Shown: one piece after another, positions 43,155 to 53,196 of the stretch
Numbering within the stretch: position 1 is the stretch's first letter
Layout: the number at the start of each line of letters is the position of its first letter
Source: Sporocytophaga sp.
GTDB taxonomy: Bacteria; Bacteroidota; Bacteroidia; Cytophagales; Cytophagaceae
DNA: 64,000 nt
NCBI GenBank assembly: GCA_024707265.1
Contig: JANQAB010000006.1
Coordinates: 501,001 to 565,000 of the forward strand
Reading direction: 5' to 3'
Translations under genes and position numbers: made by a program
The notes under the pieces: model-generated
Databases searched by the model: none
The model's input: only the letters and a program-made list of their open reading frames with translations
What the model was told of the DNA's origin: nothing

Positions 43155-43507
43155 TTTAAATTTTACACAATTTAATCATTTGCTTTGGTAATTTTTCTGT
43201 TGTCTCTGGCTTTTCAGGAATAAATAGTGTTAAACTGCGACTTCTTCAGAATTTCCCAAATACAAATTTCATGGATAATAAACCAGGCTAACAGGGTAAA
43301 AAGCTGATATGGAGTAAAAAACCTTCGAGATTTCAGGTCAAAACTTAAATTTTTGACCTAAATGCTCAAAATTATCAGATCAGAACTCCAATTTTCGAGT
43401 AAAAAGCTCGGAGGTTTCAGGTCAGAGCTCCATTTTTTGTTTTTTTTAGCAAAAAATAATTCCAAACAATCAATATGCTAATAATTTTAGTATATTTACT
43501 AATAATT
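43155..43507. other. intergenic region with short repeats and a hairpin
   Basis: About 350 bases. There is a 9-bp hairpin AGGTCAAAA / TTTTGACCT (43335-43343 and 43351-43359). The phrase TTTCAGGTCA occurs twice, near 43331 and 43415, and a related TCAGAACTCCA / TCAGAGCTCCA pair near 43379 and 43423, suggesting a degenerate tandem repeat of roughly 40-80 bp. No gene was seen. Confidence 0.45.
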
Positions 43508-44566
43508 ATGGCAGAGAATTCAATTAAGGGAAGAGGAGCTCAGATTAACTCCAAAAATCCATATTTAAAAGATACTTACGTTACCGAGCATATTGAAGGA
43601 TTGGATGAACCTTTATTAAGTAACAAAGCCACTACTTTTCTAAAAGAGCATCCCAAAAAAATAGTCAATAAAATAGATAGTCCTGACCTGAGGGGAATGT
43701 ATTCCATGAATCCCTATCAAGGCTGTGAGCATGGTTGTACATACTGTTATGCCAGGAATACTCATCAGTATTATGGTATGAGTGCAGGACTTGACTTCGA
43801 AAGAAAGATCATCATGAAGATGAATGCTCCTACTCTTCTTGAAAAGTTTTTTGACCATAAAGATTACACCCCAGAACCCATTATGCTATCCGGCAATACA
43901 GACTGTTATCAGCCTGTGGAAAGGAAAACCGGCATTACACGGAGATTACTGGAGGTATTTCTCAAGTATAAACATCCTGTAAGCATCATTACGAAGAACA
44001 GTCTTATTCTCAGAGATCTTGACCTGTTAAAAGAGTTGAATGATGACAATCTTGTTCATGTAAATATTTCTATTACGTCACTTGATGAATCTTTAAGACA
44101 ACAACTGGAACCAAGAACTGCCACCTCGCACAACAGACTTAAAGCCGTTGAAGTGCTGGCCTCTAACGGAATACCTGTTAATGTAATGGTAGCGCCTATT
44201 ATTCCCTCTCTGAATAGTGCGGAAATACCTGAAATTATTAAGGAAGCTGCTGCAAGAGGTGCCAGTTCGGCTGCTTATACAATGGTCAGGCTTAATGGTT
44301 CAATTGGAGAAATATTTGAAAATTGGATTCATCAGGCTTACCCTGAACGAGCTGAAAAAGTATTAAACCAGATCAAGGAATGTCATGGAGGAAACCTGAA
44401 TGATAGCAGATATGGAGTAAGAATGAAGGGTGAAGGACCAATTGCTGAAGCTATTGCAGACCTTTTTCATATGTCTGTACAAAAACATCTTGGCGATCGG
44501 AAGATGAAGCCTTTTAATCTCGCAGTGTTTAAAAGACCAGAAAAGGGACAACTTAATTTGTTTTAA
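43508..44566 (+). CDS. PA0069-family radical SAM protein (SplB-like)
   Basis: A 352-residue enzyme from ATG 43508 (MAENSIKGRGAQINSKNPYL); the longer start at 43475 adds only a hydrophobic stretch from the spacer. The [4Fe-4S] cluster motif is C73-EHG-C77-TY-C80, with the family lead-in GMYSMNPYQG, then SGNTDCYQPVE and later EPRTATSHNRLKAV. These features mark the PA0069/Rv2578c family related to spore photoproduct lyase. It would use SAM to make a radical; the substrate is unknown. It stands alone. Confidence 0.9.
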   Translation: MAENSIKGRGAQINSKNPYLKDTYVTEHIEGLDEPLLSNKATTFLKEHPKKIVNKIDSPDLRGMYSMNPYQGCEHGCTYCYARNTHQYYGMSAGLDFERKIIMKMNAPTLLEKFFDHKDYTPEPIMLSGNTDCYQPVERKTGITRRLLEVFLKYKHPVSIITKNSLILRDLDLLKELNDDNLVHVNISITSLDESLRQQLEPRTATSHNRLKAVEVLASNGIPVNVMVAPIIPSLNSAEIPEIIKEAAARGASSAAYTMVRLNGSIGEIFENWIHQAYPERAEKVLNQIKECHGGNLNDSRYGVRMKGEGPIAEAIADLFHMSVQKHLGDRKMKPFNLAVFKRPEKGQLNLF

Positions 44567-45149
44567 GCGGAAAGCGTAAAGCTGAAAGCGTAAAGTTGAA
44601 AAGCCTCAAGGGTTTAACTTTGAGCTTTACGCTTTCAGCTTTCAGCTTTAATTACCTAACAGCATCTTTACTCATTTCCCAAACCTGAATCATTTTTCCT
44701 GTTCTGGAGTCCCAGTATTCAGCTTCATCAATAGAAACTTTTAGAAGCCCTATATCAGGGTCTTCTAAACCATCCGGAAAATAAGCGGTGAGTACAGGTT
44801 TCCAAAGCTCCTGCATTTTAACCGGATCTTTGACTACCTCAGCTTTACCTGTTTGTTTTAAGCGGAAAGCTGAAAGCGTAAAGTTGAAAAGCCTCAAGGG
44901 TTCAACTTTTAACTTTAAGCTTTACGCTTTCAGCTTTCAGCTTTAATTACCTAACAGCATCTTTACTCATTTCCCAAACCTGAATCATTTTTCCTGTTCT
45001 GGAGTCCCAGTATTCAGCTTCATCAATAGAAACTTTTAGAAGCCCTAAATCAGGGTCTTCTAAACCATCCGGAAAGTAAGCGGTGAGTACAGGTTTCCAA
45101 AGCTCCTGCATTTTAACCGGATCTTTGACTACCTCAGCTTTACCTGTTA
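44560..45149. repeat. 295-bp tandem duplication
   Basis: Two adjacent units, about 44560-44854 and 44855-45149, offset by exactly 295 nt at both ends. Each begins GTTTTAAGCGGAAAGC, contains an inverted array of the word AAGCTGAAAGCGTAAAG (plus its complement further on), and continues into the last 67 or so codons of the pyridoxamine-phosphate-oxidase-like gene. The coding parts differ at only a few bases, so the event is recent; the hairpin parts have small indels. Confidence 0.85.
44652..44853 (-). pseudogene. duplicated 3' fragment of a PPOX-family gene
   Basis: The minus strand encodes the end of the adjacent PPOX-type protein (TGKAEVVKDPVKMQELWKPV through WEMSKDAVR) with one visible change, PDIGLL for PDLGLL. 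It has no 5' half and no start of its own apart from fortuitous codons in the repeat. It is the coding part of the downstream unit of the 295-bp tandem duplication. Confidence 0.85.
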
Positions 45150-45393
45150 CAGAGACAAATATATTTTTATGAATGTCAGAATATGTAACATTGATACAGT
45201 TATTGATACGAATATCTTCAACCTTCTGAGAATCAAAGTTAGTAAAGAACCAGACCAAACCCTCACACTCGGTTTGCATGGTGGTCATTGGAACACTTCT
45301 AATGCATCCATTGCTTTCAACAGTTGTTAACATTGCAATTTTGATATCCTTGATCATATCATGCAATTCCGTATATTTTTTACATGTCACCAT
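44947..45393 (-). CDS. pyridoxamine 5'-phosphate oxidase family protein (general stress type)
   Basis: A 148-residue protein with the split-barrel flavin-binding pattern of the general stress/PPOX group: IKIAMLTTVESNGCIRSVPM, then GLVWFFTNFDSQKVEDI, INVTYSDIHKNIFVSVTGKA, and a C-terminal WDSRTGKMIQVWEM. These small dimers bind FMN or F420; the substrate is usually unknown. Its last 67 codons are duplicated just downstream. It is divergent from the small gene at 45458. Confidence 0.88.
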   Translation of the reverse strand: MVTCKKYTELHDMIKDIKIAMLTTVESNGCIRSVPMTTMQTECEGLVWFFTNFDSQKVEDIRINNCINVTYSDIHKNIFVSVTGKAEVVKDPVKMQELWKPVLTAYFPDGLEDPDLGLLKVSIDEAEYWDSRTGKMIQVWEMSKDAVR

Positions 45394-45415
45394 ATCGAAT
45401 CTTTTACAGGTCCAT

Positions 45416-45423
45416 TATATTTG
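45416..45423 (+). promoter_or_regulatory. possible -7 element of the 45458 gene
   Basis: TATATTTG matches the Bacteroidota -7 word TAnnTTTG, 35 nt upstream of the ATG at 45458. No TTG is present at the -33 position, so support is partial. Confidence 0.4.
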
Positions 45424-45457
45424 TAACAACTAAAAAAGTTTGTTTGTTTATTATTGT

Positions 45458-45808
45458 ATGAAGGATGAAGCGATGAACAAGTCCGAGGTACTGGACCATT
45501 TCAGGGAAATATTCTGGGATGCTTTTCACAGGCCAGACTTGAAAACGGATAGATACTATCAGCTATGGCATAAACTAGAGCCTATAAGTGATCTTCTTGC
45601 CGGACCATTATTTTCTATTTTTGAAAAAGGGGAATATGATTATGTTTTCCAAGATAAAAAAAGGTTCCCGAATATGCATTCAGCAGATGACTTTATGGAC
45701 TGGTGTATGGAAAAAATCAACCATTACCAGGAAGCTCTGATCGCAGAAGTTCCGAATAATGAACCTGAAAAAAAGATCAGCAGCTTTTATCTTATCAGAC
45801 TGAAGTAA
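45458..45808 (+). CDS. hypothetical protein, about 116 residues
   Basis: Soluble, acidic and aromatic-rich protein (ILDHFREIFWDAFHRPD-type helix, LWHKLEPISDLLAGPLF, DYVFQDKKRFPNMHSADDFM). ATG 45473 (MNKSEV) is an alternative start. No signal peptide, membrane segment or recognised domain. Convergent with the metallophosphoesterase gene, divergent from the PPOX gene. Function unknown. Confidence 0.65.
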   Translation: MKDEAMNKSEVLDHFREIFWDAFHRPDLKTDRYYQLWHKLEPISDLLAGPLFSIFEKGEYDYVFQDKKRFPNMHSADDFMDWCMEKINHYQEALIAEVPNNEPEKKISSFYLIRLK

Positions 45809-45857
45809 TGATGCAACTTGCAGAGATAGCTTATTTTTTAAAGACTTCAGAGAATCT

Positions 45858-47117
45858 CTAAGCTTTGGAAAGTTCCATAATGGTAATCTCCGGAGGCATT
45901 CCCATTCTTCCGGGGAAGCCAATGAAACCAAACCCTCTGTTTACATAGATATATTGATCGTCTTCATTATAAAGGCCTGCCCATTGTTTGTATTTGTACT
46001 TTACAGGGCTCCATTTAATGCCTGCTGCTTCAATACCAAACTGAAAACCGTGCGTATGTCCGCTGAAGGTAATATCAATATCCGGGTAGCCAGGTCTTAC
46101 CTGCGCATCCCAATGACTTGGATCATGTGAAAGCAAAAGCTTAACAGGATACTTTTCTGTTCCTGAATAGGCTTTATTTAATTTACCATACTTTGGCCAG
46201 TTATCCCCTTTGCCCCAGTTTTGTACCCCAAGAAGAGCAATTTCTTCATTCCCTTTCTTCAAAACTCTATGCTCATCCATCAACAAGTCCCAACCCATTC
46301 TCTTGTGGGCATTCATCAGGTTATTAAGATTTTCAGTTCTTTCTTCTCTGCTTGTCCAGGGCACATAGTCTCCATAATCATGATTGCCAAGCACAGAAAA
46401 CACACCCATCGGAGCATTGATTTCCTTAAAAACGTCAATGTAATTTTCTAGTTCAGAAGCTCTATCATTCACAAGATCTCCGGTAAAAAATACCAAATCC
46501 GGTTTCTGCTCCATTAATAATTTAACACCTCTTTTAACGGCAGACTTGTTATAAAAGCTCCCTGCGTGAATATCGGAGATGTGAGCAATTCTAAGTCCAT
46601 CAAATGAAGAAGGAAGATTCTTTAACTTAACCTTAACCCTTCTGACTCTATAATCATGTGCTCCAAATACAATTCCATAAACCATTCCGAAAAAAGGTAC
46701 AGCAGCCACTGCAAGTCCTGCCTTTAATAAAAATTCAGACCTTTCGATTTCAGCGCCAGAAGCAAGAGGCTGATGGTTAAACAACAAGGATACTTTCTGA
46801 AATACCCATCTGAGGAGACGGATGATATCATCAAGCACAAGAAATACAAAATAAATGAATTTTGTAAAGTAAACAGTGACAACACTCCCGAAATAGATAA
46901 CCTTCATCAGTCTCGTCCACTTCTCGGGACTGGCGGCAAAATACATTAATCCAGCTAGAGTAAACAGGGTGAAGCCCCAGTAAAATGCATAGATTAGTTT
47001 TCTGATTAAAGGAGTGTAAGAGTGAACTAACACTCTTACACCCTGAAATACATAAACATCTATAACCAGAAAGATTATTAAAACAATAGATAAAAAACTA
47101 AGATTCCGGTTACGCAT
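45858..47117 (-). CDS. membrane-anchored metallophosphoesterase (YkuE/YaeI-like)
   Basis: A 419-residue protein. The first 155 residues hold about four hydrophobic helices (8-28, 36-58, 70-95, 130-150). The calcineurin-like domain follows with the dimetal motifs in order: RIAHISDIHAGS, FFTGDLVNDR, VLGNHDYGD, LLSHDPSHW and ITFSGHTHGFQ. Relatives are YkuE/YaeI-type enzymes that act on lipid or nucleotide phosphates at the membrane. The gene starts 14 nt after the RND permease gene stops, so it belongs to the efflux operon at least in transcription. Confidence 0.9.
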   Translation of the reverse strand: MRNRNLSFLSIVLIIFLVIDVYVFQGVRVLVHSYTPLIRKLIYAFYWGFTLFTLAGLMYFAASPEKWTRLMKVIYFGSVVTVYFTKFIYFVFLVLDDIIRLLRWVFQKVSLLFNHQPLASGAEIERSEFLLKAGLAVAAVPFFGMVYGIVFGAHDYRVRRVKVKLKNLPSSFDGLRIAHISDIHAGSFYNKSAVKRGVKLLMEQKPDLVFFTGDLVNDRASELENYIDVFKEINAPMGVFSVLGNHDYGDYVPWTSREERTENLNNLMNAHKRMGWDLLMDEHRVLKKGNEEIALLGVQNWGKGDNWPKYGKLNKAYSGTEKYPVKLLLSHDPSHWDAQVRPGYPDIDITFSGHTHGFQFGIEAAGIKWSPVKYKYKQWAGLYNEDDQYIYVNRGFGFIGFPGRMGMPPEITIMELSKA

Positions 47118-47131
47118 GTATGCTTTATTTT

Positions 47132-50100
47132 TTATTTTAATAATGGTTTGTTCACTTCGGTCTCAGAGATATCAATGACTTCCCCAGCATAGATGTGATC
47201 AGTATGTTTTTTCTTATATCCTACTTTGACTTTTAAGTTATCTACAAGAAGGTACATTACCGGCACTAAAATAAGAGTCAGGAAGGTAGCAAAGATCAAC
47301 CCGAAGATCATAGTCCATGAAAGTGGCCCCCAGAATGCAACACTGTCCCCGCCAAAGAATAGATGGGGATTAAGCTCTGTAAATAAGGTAACAAAGTCAA
47401 TATTAAGACCAACAGCAAGCGGAATCAATCCCAGCATTGTGGCAGTCGCCGTAAGCAACACAGGTGTCATCCTTGTTTTACCGGCCTGGATAGCGGCTTC
47501 CTTAGTAGTATAACCTTGCTCTTCCAGGTAGTGGGTAAATTCAACAAGTAGAATACCATTCCGTACCACTATACCACCCAGGGCCACTATACCTACTCCG
47601 GTCATTACTATAGACATGTCCATCTTAAATATGGAGAATCCTAAGAATACACCGATTGTAGAGAATAATATTTCACTAAGAATGATAACTGGTTTGGATA
47701 CAGAATTGAACTGAGTTACCAATATCAGGAATATCAGACCAATCGCTGCGAGTCCGGCAAATCCAAGAAATGCGCCGGTTTCTTTCTGATCTTCCTGCTC
47801 ACCAGTCATATCTATAGAAATACCTTCCGCTCTTGGAAAATCCTTAATCGACTTGGTGATCTTAGCTACCACTTCATTAGCGTTATAACCTGTTAGAATG
47901 TTAGAATATACTGTTACAAGTCTCTTCTCATTTTTCCTGTTGATACCACCATAAGTATCAGTGAATCTAATCTTAGCTACAGAAGATAACGGAACCTGAC
48001 GAACTATACCACCCATATTCATATCTCTGTAGGTTATTTTTGAGTTCATTAAACCTTCGATATCATTTCTCTGAGCATAGTTGTATCTCAACTGAATCGG
48101 ATAATCATCTTCGAAATCTCTGAATTTAGAAATCTCGCTTCCAAACACCGCATTTCTGATTTCCATACCTATTTGTCCTGTAGAAAGGCCTTCAGCATTT
48201 GCTTTTTGTCTGTCTACTTCAATAACAATCTCAGGTTTGTTTTTCTGCACATCAGACTTAAGCTTCTCAATACCATCAATTCCGGAGTTTTCAAGATACT
48301 TAATAAGCTTTTCAGACTCAGAAATAAGCAGTTCGTAATTATCACCACTCATTTCAATGTTAATAGGCTTACCGGTCGGAGGTCCTCCCTGCTCCTGCTC
48401 CACTGTAATTTCAGCTCCTGGAATACCTTTTACTGCTTCTCTTATTTTATCAAGATAAGCCAGAGAAGATTCTCCTTTTCTGTCTGCAAAGTTTACGAAG
48501 GCTACAGTTACCTTTCCTTTGTGTGGAGAAACGCTCAGATCAGGCTGATTTGGATCTCCCGCACCAACAGCGACGTTTGAGATGACAGACTTTATTATCG
48601 GATTTTTTTCACCAACTACATTAAACACTCTCTTCTCTACCACTTTAGTAATTGAATCAGTATATACCTGATCTGTACCCACAGGTAAAGAGATATAAGA
48701 GTAAATAAAGTTCGGATCACTTTCAGGGAAGAACACTACTTTGGGTGTTCTTATAGAAAACACAATTAATGAGAAGAAAAACAATCCTATTGTTCCAAGG
48801 AGCAGCCATAGTGGATTCTTTTTATGTAATGCCCATCTTAAAACACTTTCATATTTATTCTGAACAGCAGGCCACGTTTTCTCCTGGAAGTTTTTAATTA
48901 CACCTGTTAATACAAACTTATTCAGAAGGAATAACGCATAAAATGTAATAACCAAATTCCCCATTCCAAATGAACCAGAAAGGTATAATATAGCAGCTAA
49001 TACAATAAAAATAACAGAAGTTATCTTAAATCCTTTGGTAAAACGTCCTTTAACATGCTCTTCATCATGAGACTTCATAAAGTCAACCGCAAATACAGGA
49101 TTGATGATATAAGCTACTAATAGAGATGCCAACAAGGTTACAATCAAAGTGATCGGTAAGTAGTACATAAATTCTCCGATAACGCCAGGCCAGAAAAGCA
49201 ACGGAACGAAAGGAGCTAAAGTAGTAAGCGTTCCTGAAAGTACAGGAAGAAATACCTCACCGGCCGCCATTTTCGCAGCCTGCTTGATAGGCACTTTCCC
49301 ATTATCAAATACTCTGTGTGTATTTTCAATAACCACAATAGCATCATCCACAACGATACCAAGTGCCAGAAGAAAACCGAAAAGCACAATCATGTTCAGC
49401 GTAAACCCTGCACCGTCCATTACCATAAAGGCGATGAACATTGATAAAGGAACAGACATCGCTACAAAAATCGCATTGGTTGTCCCCATGAAGAACATCA
49501 GAATTATTGTAACCAGAATAAATCCAATGATAATGGTATTGATAAGATCGTGTAATGTTACCCTTGTCTGATCTGCCTGCTCCCCAGTGACGGTGATGTT
49601 TACAGATTTAGGATATTTAGTTTCTTTCAGTTCTGTGATAAGGGCGTTAATCTGGTCAGAAACTTCGATAAGGTTCTCTCCCCCCATTTTAATTACGTTC
49701 AGGGTAATTACATTCTTTCCATCAAGACGAGCATAGCTTTCTTTTTCTTCGTAACCATCCACTACCTCAGCCACATCTTTAAGATAAACGACAGCTCCAG
49801 ATGAAGATCTTATTACAAGATCTTTAAGATCTTTAGGATCTTCGTATTCACCTTTTATAGTAATGGTACGTTTCATACCGTCCATTTTCAACAAACCACC
49901 AGAAAGGTTAACGTTTTCAGATGATACCGCCATTCTGATATCGGTCATGGAAACGTTTGCAGCCTCCATTTTCATCTTATCAACGTTTATCTGAATTTCC
50001 CTTTCCAAGGCTCCAATGATGTCCACTCGTCTGATACCTTTTATAGATTCGATTCTGTCTTCCAGGTCATCTGCATACTTTTTAAGTTTGTCAAGTTCGA

Positions 50101-50551
50101 TATCACCTGAAACGTTTACGTTCATGATAGGCACCTGAGAAACGTCTACCTCAATTACGTCCGGCTCATACTGTCTGGGAGAAGGTAATTCAGTTTTAGC
50201 CTTGTCTACAGCGTCTTTCACCTTTTGTTTTGCTTCTGCAACATCAACTCCGGTTTTAAATTCAACTACAACACTTGAATAATCCTGTATGGAGTTACTT
50301 GTAACCTTTTTCACACCGGCAATGGCCTTCACCTCTTTTTCAATAGGCTTGGTGATAAGGTTTTCTATATCCTTCGGAGATGCACCCGGATAAATCGTAC
50401 TGACATACATCTGAGGAAAAACAATTTCAGGGAATTGCTCCTTTGGCAATGCGAGATAAGTAAAAATACCCGCAATAGTGATGATGATGGTCAATACATA
50501 TATACTGGTTTTATTGTCTATCGACCAGCTACTGACTTTAAATTCTTTCAT
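47132..50551 (-). CDS. RND efflux transporter permease (AcrB/MexB-like)
   Basis: A 1139-residue inner membrane pump. It has the internal two-fold layout of RND permeases: TM1 (about 12-32), a large periplasmic loop, TM2-TM6 (about 340-500), TM7 (about 585-605), a second large loop and TM8-TM12 (about 940-1105). The proton-relay region GIVVDDAIVVIENTHRV carries the paired Asp in TM4, and a family start of YLALPKEQFPEIVFPQMYVS, then YPGASPKDIE. It uses the proton gradient to expel substrates through the TolC-type channel. Sequence alone does not tell drugs from metals or lipids. Last-but-one gene of the tetR-tolC-adaptor-RND operon. Confidence 0.93.
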   Translation of the reverse strand: MKEFKVSSWSIDNKTSIYVLTIIITIAGIFTYLALPKEQFPEIVFPQMYVSTIYPGASPKDIENLITKPIEKEVKAIAGVKKVTSNSIQDYSSVVVEFKTGVDVAEAKQKVKDAVDKAKTELPSPRQYEPDVIEVDVSQVPIMNVNVSGDIELDKLKKYADDLEDRIESIKGIRRVDIIGALEREIQINVDKMKMEAANVSMTDIRMAVSSENVNLSGGLLKMDGMKRTITIKGEYEDPKDLKDLVIRSSSGAVVYLKDVAEVVDGYEEKESYARLDGKNVITLNVIKMGGENLIEVSDQINALITELKETKYPKSVNITVTGEQADQTRVTLHDLINTIIIGFILVTIILMFFMGTTNAIFVAMSVPLSMFIAFMVMDGAGFTLNMIVLFGFLLALGIVVDDAIVVIENTHRVFDNGKVPIKQAAKMAAGEVFLPVLSGTLTTLAPFVPLLFWPGVIGEFMYYLPITLIVTLLASLLVAYIINPVFAVDFMKSHDEEHVKGRFTKGFKITSVIFIVLAAILYLSGSFGMGNLVITFYALFLLNKFVLTGVIKNFQEKTWPAVQNKYESVLRWALHKKNPLWLLLGTIGLFFFSLIVFSIRTPKVVFFPESDPNFIYSYISLPVGTDQVYTDSITKVVEKRVFNVVGEKNPIIKSVISNVAVGAGDPNQPDLSVSPHKGKVTVAFVNFADRKGESSLAYLDKIREAVKGIPGAEITVEQEQGGPPTGKPINIEMSGDNYELLISESEKLIKYLENSGIDGIEKLKSDVQKNKPEIVIEVDRQKANAEGLSTGQIGMEIRNAVFGSEISKFRDFEDDYPIQLRYNYAQRNDIEGLMNSKITYRDMNMGGIVRQVPLSSVAKIRFTDTYGGINRKNEKRLVTVYSNILTGYNANEVVAKITKSIKDFPRAEGISIDMTGEQEDQKETGAFLGFAGLAAIGLIFLILVTQFNSVSKPVIILSEILFSTIGVFLGFSIFKMDMSIVMTGVGIVALGGIVVRNGILLVEFTHYLEEQGYTTKEAAIQAGKTRMTPVLLTATATMLGLIPLAVGLNIDFVTLFTELNPHLFFGGDSVAFWGPLSWTMIFGLIFATFLTLILVPVMYLLVDNLKVKVGYKKKHTDHIYAGEVIDISETEVNKPLLK

Positions 50552-50668
50552 CTTTTTTGTCTGTTTTAACTTAGCGCTTCAAGCAAATGCTTTCAGCTGA
50601 CTTATTAAAAATGATTTGAGAATCTTAAGGGAAAGAAACCCTTCCCTTATAATCTCTCATTAATATTA

Positions 50669-51782
50669 TTAAAATGTTACGGGCTGACCGTCTACGATAT
50701 CCTGATAACCAACAGTAATAAGTTTATCACCTTTGCTCAAGCCTGTTAGAACCTCAGCGCTGCTATGGTATGTTTTACCTGTAGTAATCATTTTTTTCAC
50801 AGCAACACCTTTGTCTGCAATGAATACATAATCCCCCTGATCTGAGTGCTGGATCACATTGATAGGGATAATGATAACATCAGCTTTCTCATAATCTTTA
50901 ATCTTCACATTAGCGATAAGATTTGCCTTAAGATTTTTAATACCTTTGGCATCCAGCTCTACTTGAAAACTTCTGTTTATTGCATTGACAACATCACTTA
51001 CAACAGTTACTTTAGATTTCGCAGTTTCTTCTACATCCGGAAATGTTAGAATTGCGTCGTCACCCTTTCTTATTTTAGATACATAAGACTCAGGTATTTC
51101 AGCTAAAATCTTGAATGCACTAGAATTAATAACTCTGAAAGCAGGTGCCCCAGGCGCTGTTACTTCACCCTGATTAGGAAAAATTTCATCGACAACTCCA
51201 TCAATAGGAGATTTAATCTTAGTCAATTGATGTTGTTCAATTAAAGATTCTTTTCTTTTCTCCAGAGACTCTTTATTGTTTTTAGCAGATAAGAACTGAA
51301 TTTCGGAACCTATCTTTTGATCCCAAAGTCTCTTTTGTTTTTCATAAACATTGGTAGCAAAGGCAAGTTGGGTATTTACTTCTTCAATTCCTTTCTGAAC
51401 GATAGCATCATCAATAGAAGCCAGAAGAGTTCCTGATTTTACATACTGACCTTTCTGCACATAGATTTTCTCAATGGTTCCGCTTGCTTTAGAAACAAGA
51501 GTGATATTTTTATCTGTATCGACTTTACCCTGTACCTCTACAAAATGCCTGAATACTCCAAGCTGCAGTGTATCTATTGAAACATAAACTGGTTTAGTCA
51601 CAACATTTTTTTTACCACCAGCCTGAGATATTTCTTTCTCCAAAGAAGCTATCTTAGTTTCCAGGTCCTCGTATTGTTTTTTATAGTTAGCCAGTTCAGC
51701 TTCTTTTTTTCTCCAGATTATTTGCCGACTTGCAGGCAAACATTGCAACTGCCAGGCTTATGTAAAAAAATCCTGCTTTCAT
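50669..51782 (-). CDS. RND efflux periplasmic adaptor (HlyD/MFP family), frameshifted near its start
   Basis: The true start is ATG 51782 (MKAGFFYISLAVAMFACKSA), a lipoprotein leader with lipobox MFAC. After LEKK the frame breaks in a run of seven A (T7 at 51704-51710 on the plus strand); removing one base joins it to EAELANYKKQYEDLETKIAS. So the intact protein has about 370 residues. It has a coiled-coil hairpin, a lipoyl/biotinyl half-motif (ASGTIEKIYVQKGQYVKSGT), a beta-barrel region and a membrane-proximal end (ITTGKTYHSSAEVLTGLSKG). It bridges the pump and outer membrane channel. The frameshift is probably a sequencing error. Confidence 0.85.
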
Positions 51783-51819
51783 ATTTTTGGTTAAGTTTGT
51801 GTTTCTATGTCTTTTCATA

Positions 51820-53185
51820 TTATTCAGTTCCTAATGTTCCTAAAGCTTTTTTATAATCAAGTTGTGCTACTAACAAATCATATAATGCATTGTAGTAATT
51901 GGTCTGCGCATCTCTGAGAGCGTCCTCGGCATTTGTAACTTCAATATTTGTTCCTACCCCCTCAGCATATTTGATTTTTACCACCCTTGCAACATTAGTT
52001 GCCAAATCCATATTTTTCTGCTGCACTTCAAGGGTCCGGATGGCATTATTTACAGTAATTTCGCTCTGTCTAACCTGCATATCAATTGTATTTTTCAATG
52101 CAAGTATGTTGTTTTCTGTCTTTCTCAATTCAAGCTTCTTTTGTTGTCCCTTGTAATGTCTGCCAAAGCCATCAAAAATAGGAACATTCATATTTACACC
52201 TAATAGAGCATATGAATACCATTTGTACTGAAAAAGATTCACAAATTTGACATCTTGTCTGGTATAGCCACCTGTAGCAAAAGCAGAAATACTTGGATAG
52301 TAACCCGCTTTTACATTTTTTTAGATCCAGATTTTGTAAAATTTTCTGATTTTCCAATAAAGCGTATTCAATCCTTTCATTGTAATTAGCTTTAGTTCCC
52401 TTTAACAATACACTTTCAGAATTATTTAAAGCGAGTGTATCTGAAGCAATAATAGGCTCATCCATCGATTTTCCCATTTGGAATTTCAGGAGCATTTTGC
52501 TGATGTCTAAACCAGAATCGAACTTTGATTTATCGGAAAGTAAATTATTAAGACTTACCTCCAATCTATCCAGATCTATCTTCTCAATAAATCCGTTCTC
52601 ATACATTTGTCTGGATTGGCGAACAGTAGAATCCAGAGTGGCGATGCTGCTATTCAGCCTGCTGATTCTTTCCTGAGTGATCAACACCAGATAATATGCC
52701 TTCGTCACATTGTCCACTGTCTGAATTTTAGATTGTTGAATAGTCTTTTGCGCCAGGCTCTGATAAGCTTTTGCTGCTTTTAAACCTACGAAATAAGAAC
52801 CATCAAATAAAAGCTGACTAATGGTAGCTCCTGCATCTCCTGAGCTGGGCAACTGGAAAATGTTTTTGGCCGCGATAACATCTCCGGTAAGCTCTCCATC
52901 AGTACCTAACGTAGCAAAAGGGTTTGTTTTAGAAAAAAACATATTACGCAGTTTCGAATTTTCGATCATCGATACAGTACCGTTGATCTGCGGCAAGCCA
53001 ATTGCCTGGATTTCTCCAACCCTTGCCTTTGCTATCTCTGCATCCAGAGTAGAGTTCAGATATATAGACTGATGTTCCAATGCATAATCTATACATTGTT
53101 TCAGCGTATAACTGCTGTCTGTTTGCGCAAATCCTCTTGTTACGCTACAGAGAAAAGTAAGTAGAAAAATGTACCGTGTTTTCAT
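51820..53185 (-). CDS. TolC-family outer membrane efflux protein, frameshifted
   Basis: From ATG 53185 (MKTRYIFLLTFLCSVTRGFA, a signal peptide) the frame reads as a TolC-type channel (YTLKQCIDYALEHQS; later KAYQSLAQKTIQQSKIQTVD) to LDLK, then breaks at a run of seven A (T7 at 52316-52322). Removing one base restores N-V-K-A-G-Y-Y-P-S and joins the second half (VNLFQYKWYSYALLGVNMNV; KAEGVGTNIEVTNAEDALRD). Intact length is about 455 residues. The longer start at 53200 is a TTG. It forms the trimeric exit duct of the RND pump. Overlaps in order with tetR upstream. Confidence 0.87.
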
Positions 53186-53196
53186 ATAAATGTGTT

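Noticed and set aside
44652..44897. 81-residue frame as a separate gene
   Set aside because: Its C-terminal part duplicates the PPOX-type gene end and its start lies in the hairpin repeat; listed as a pseudogene.
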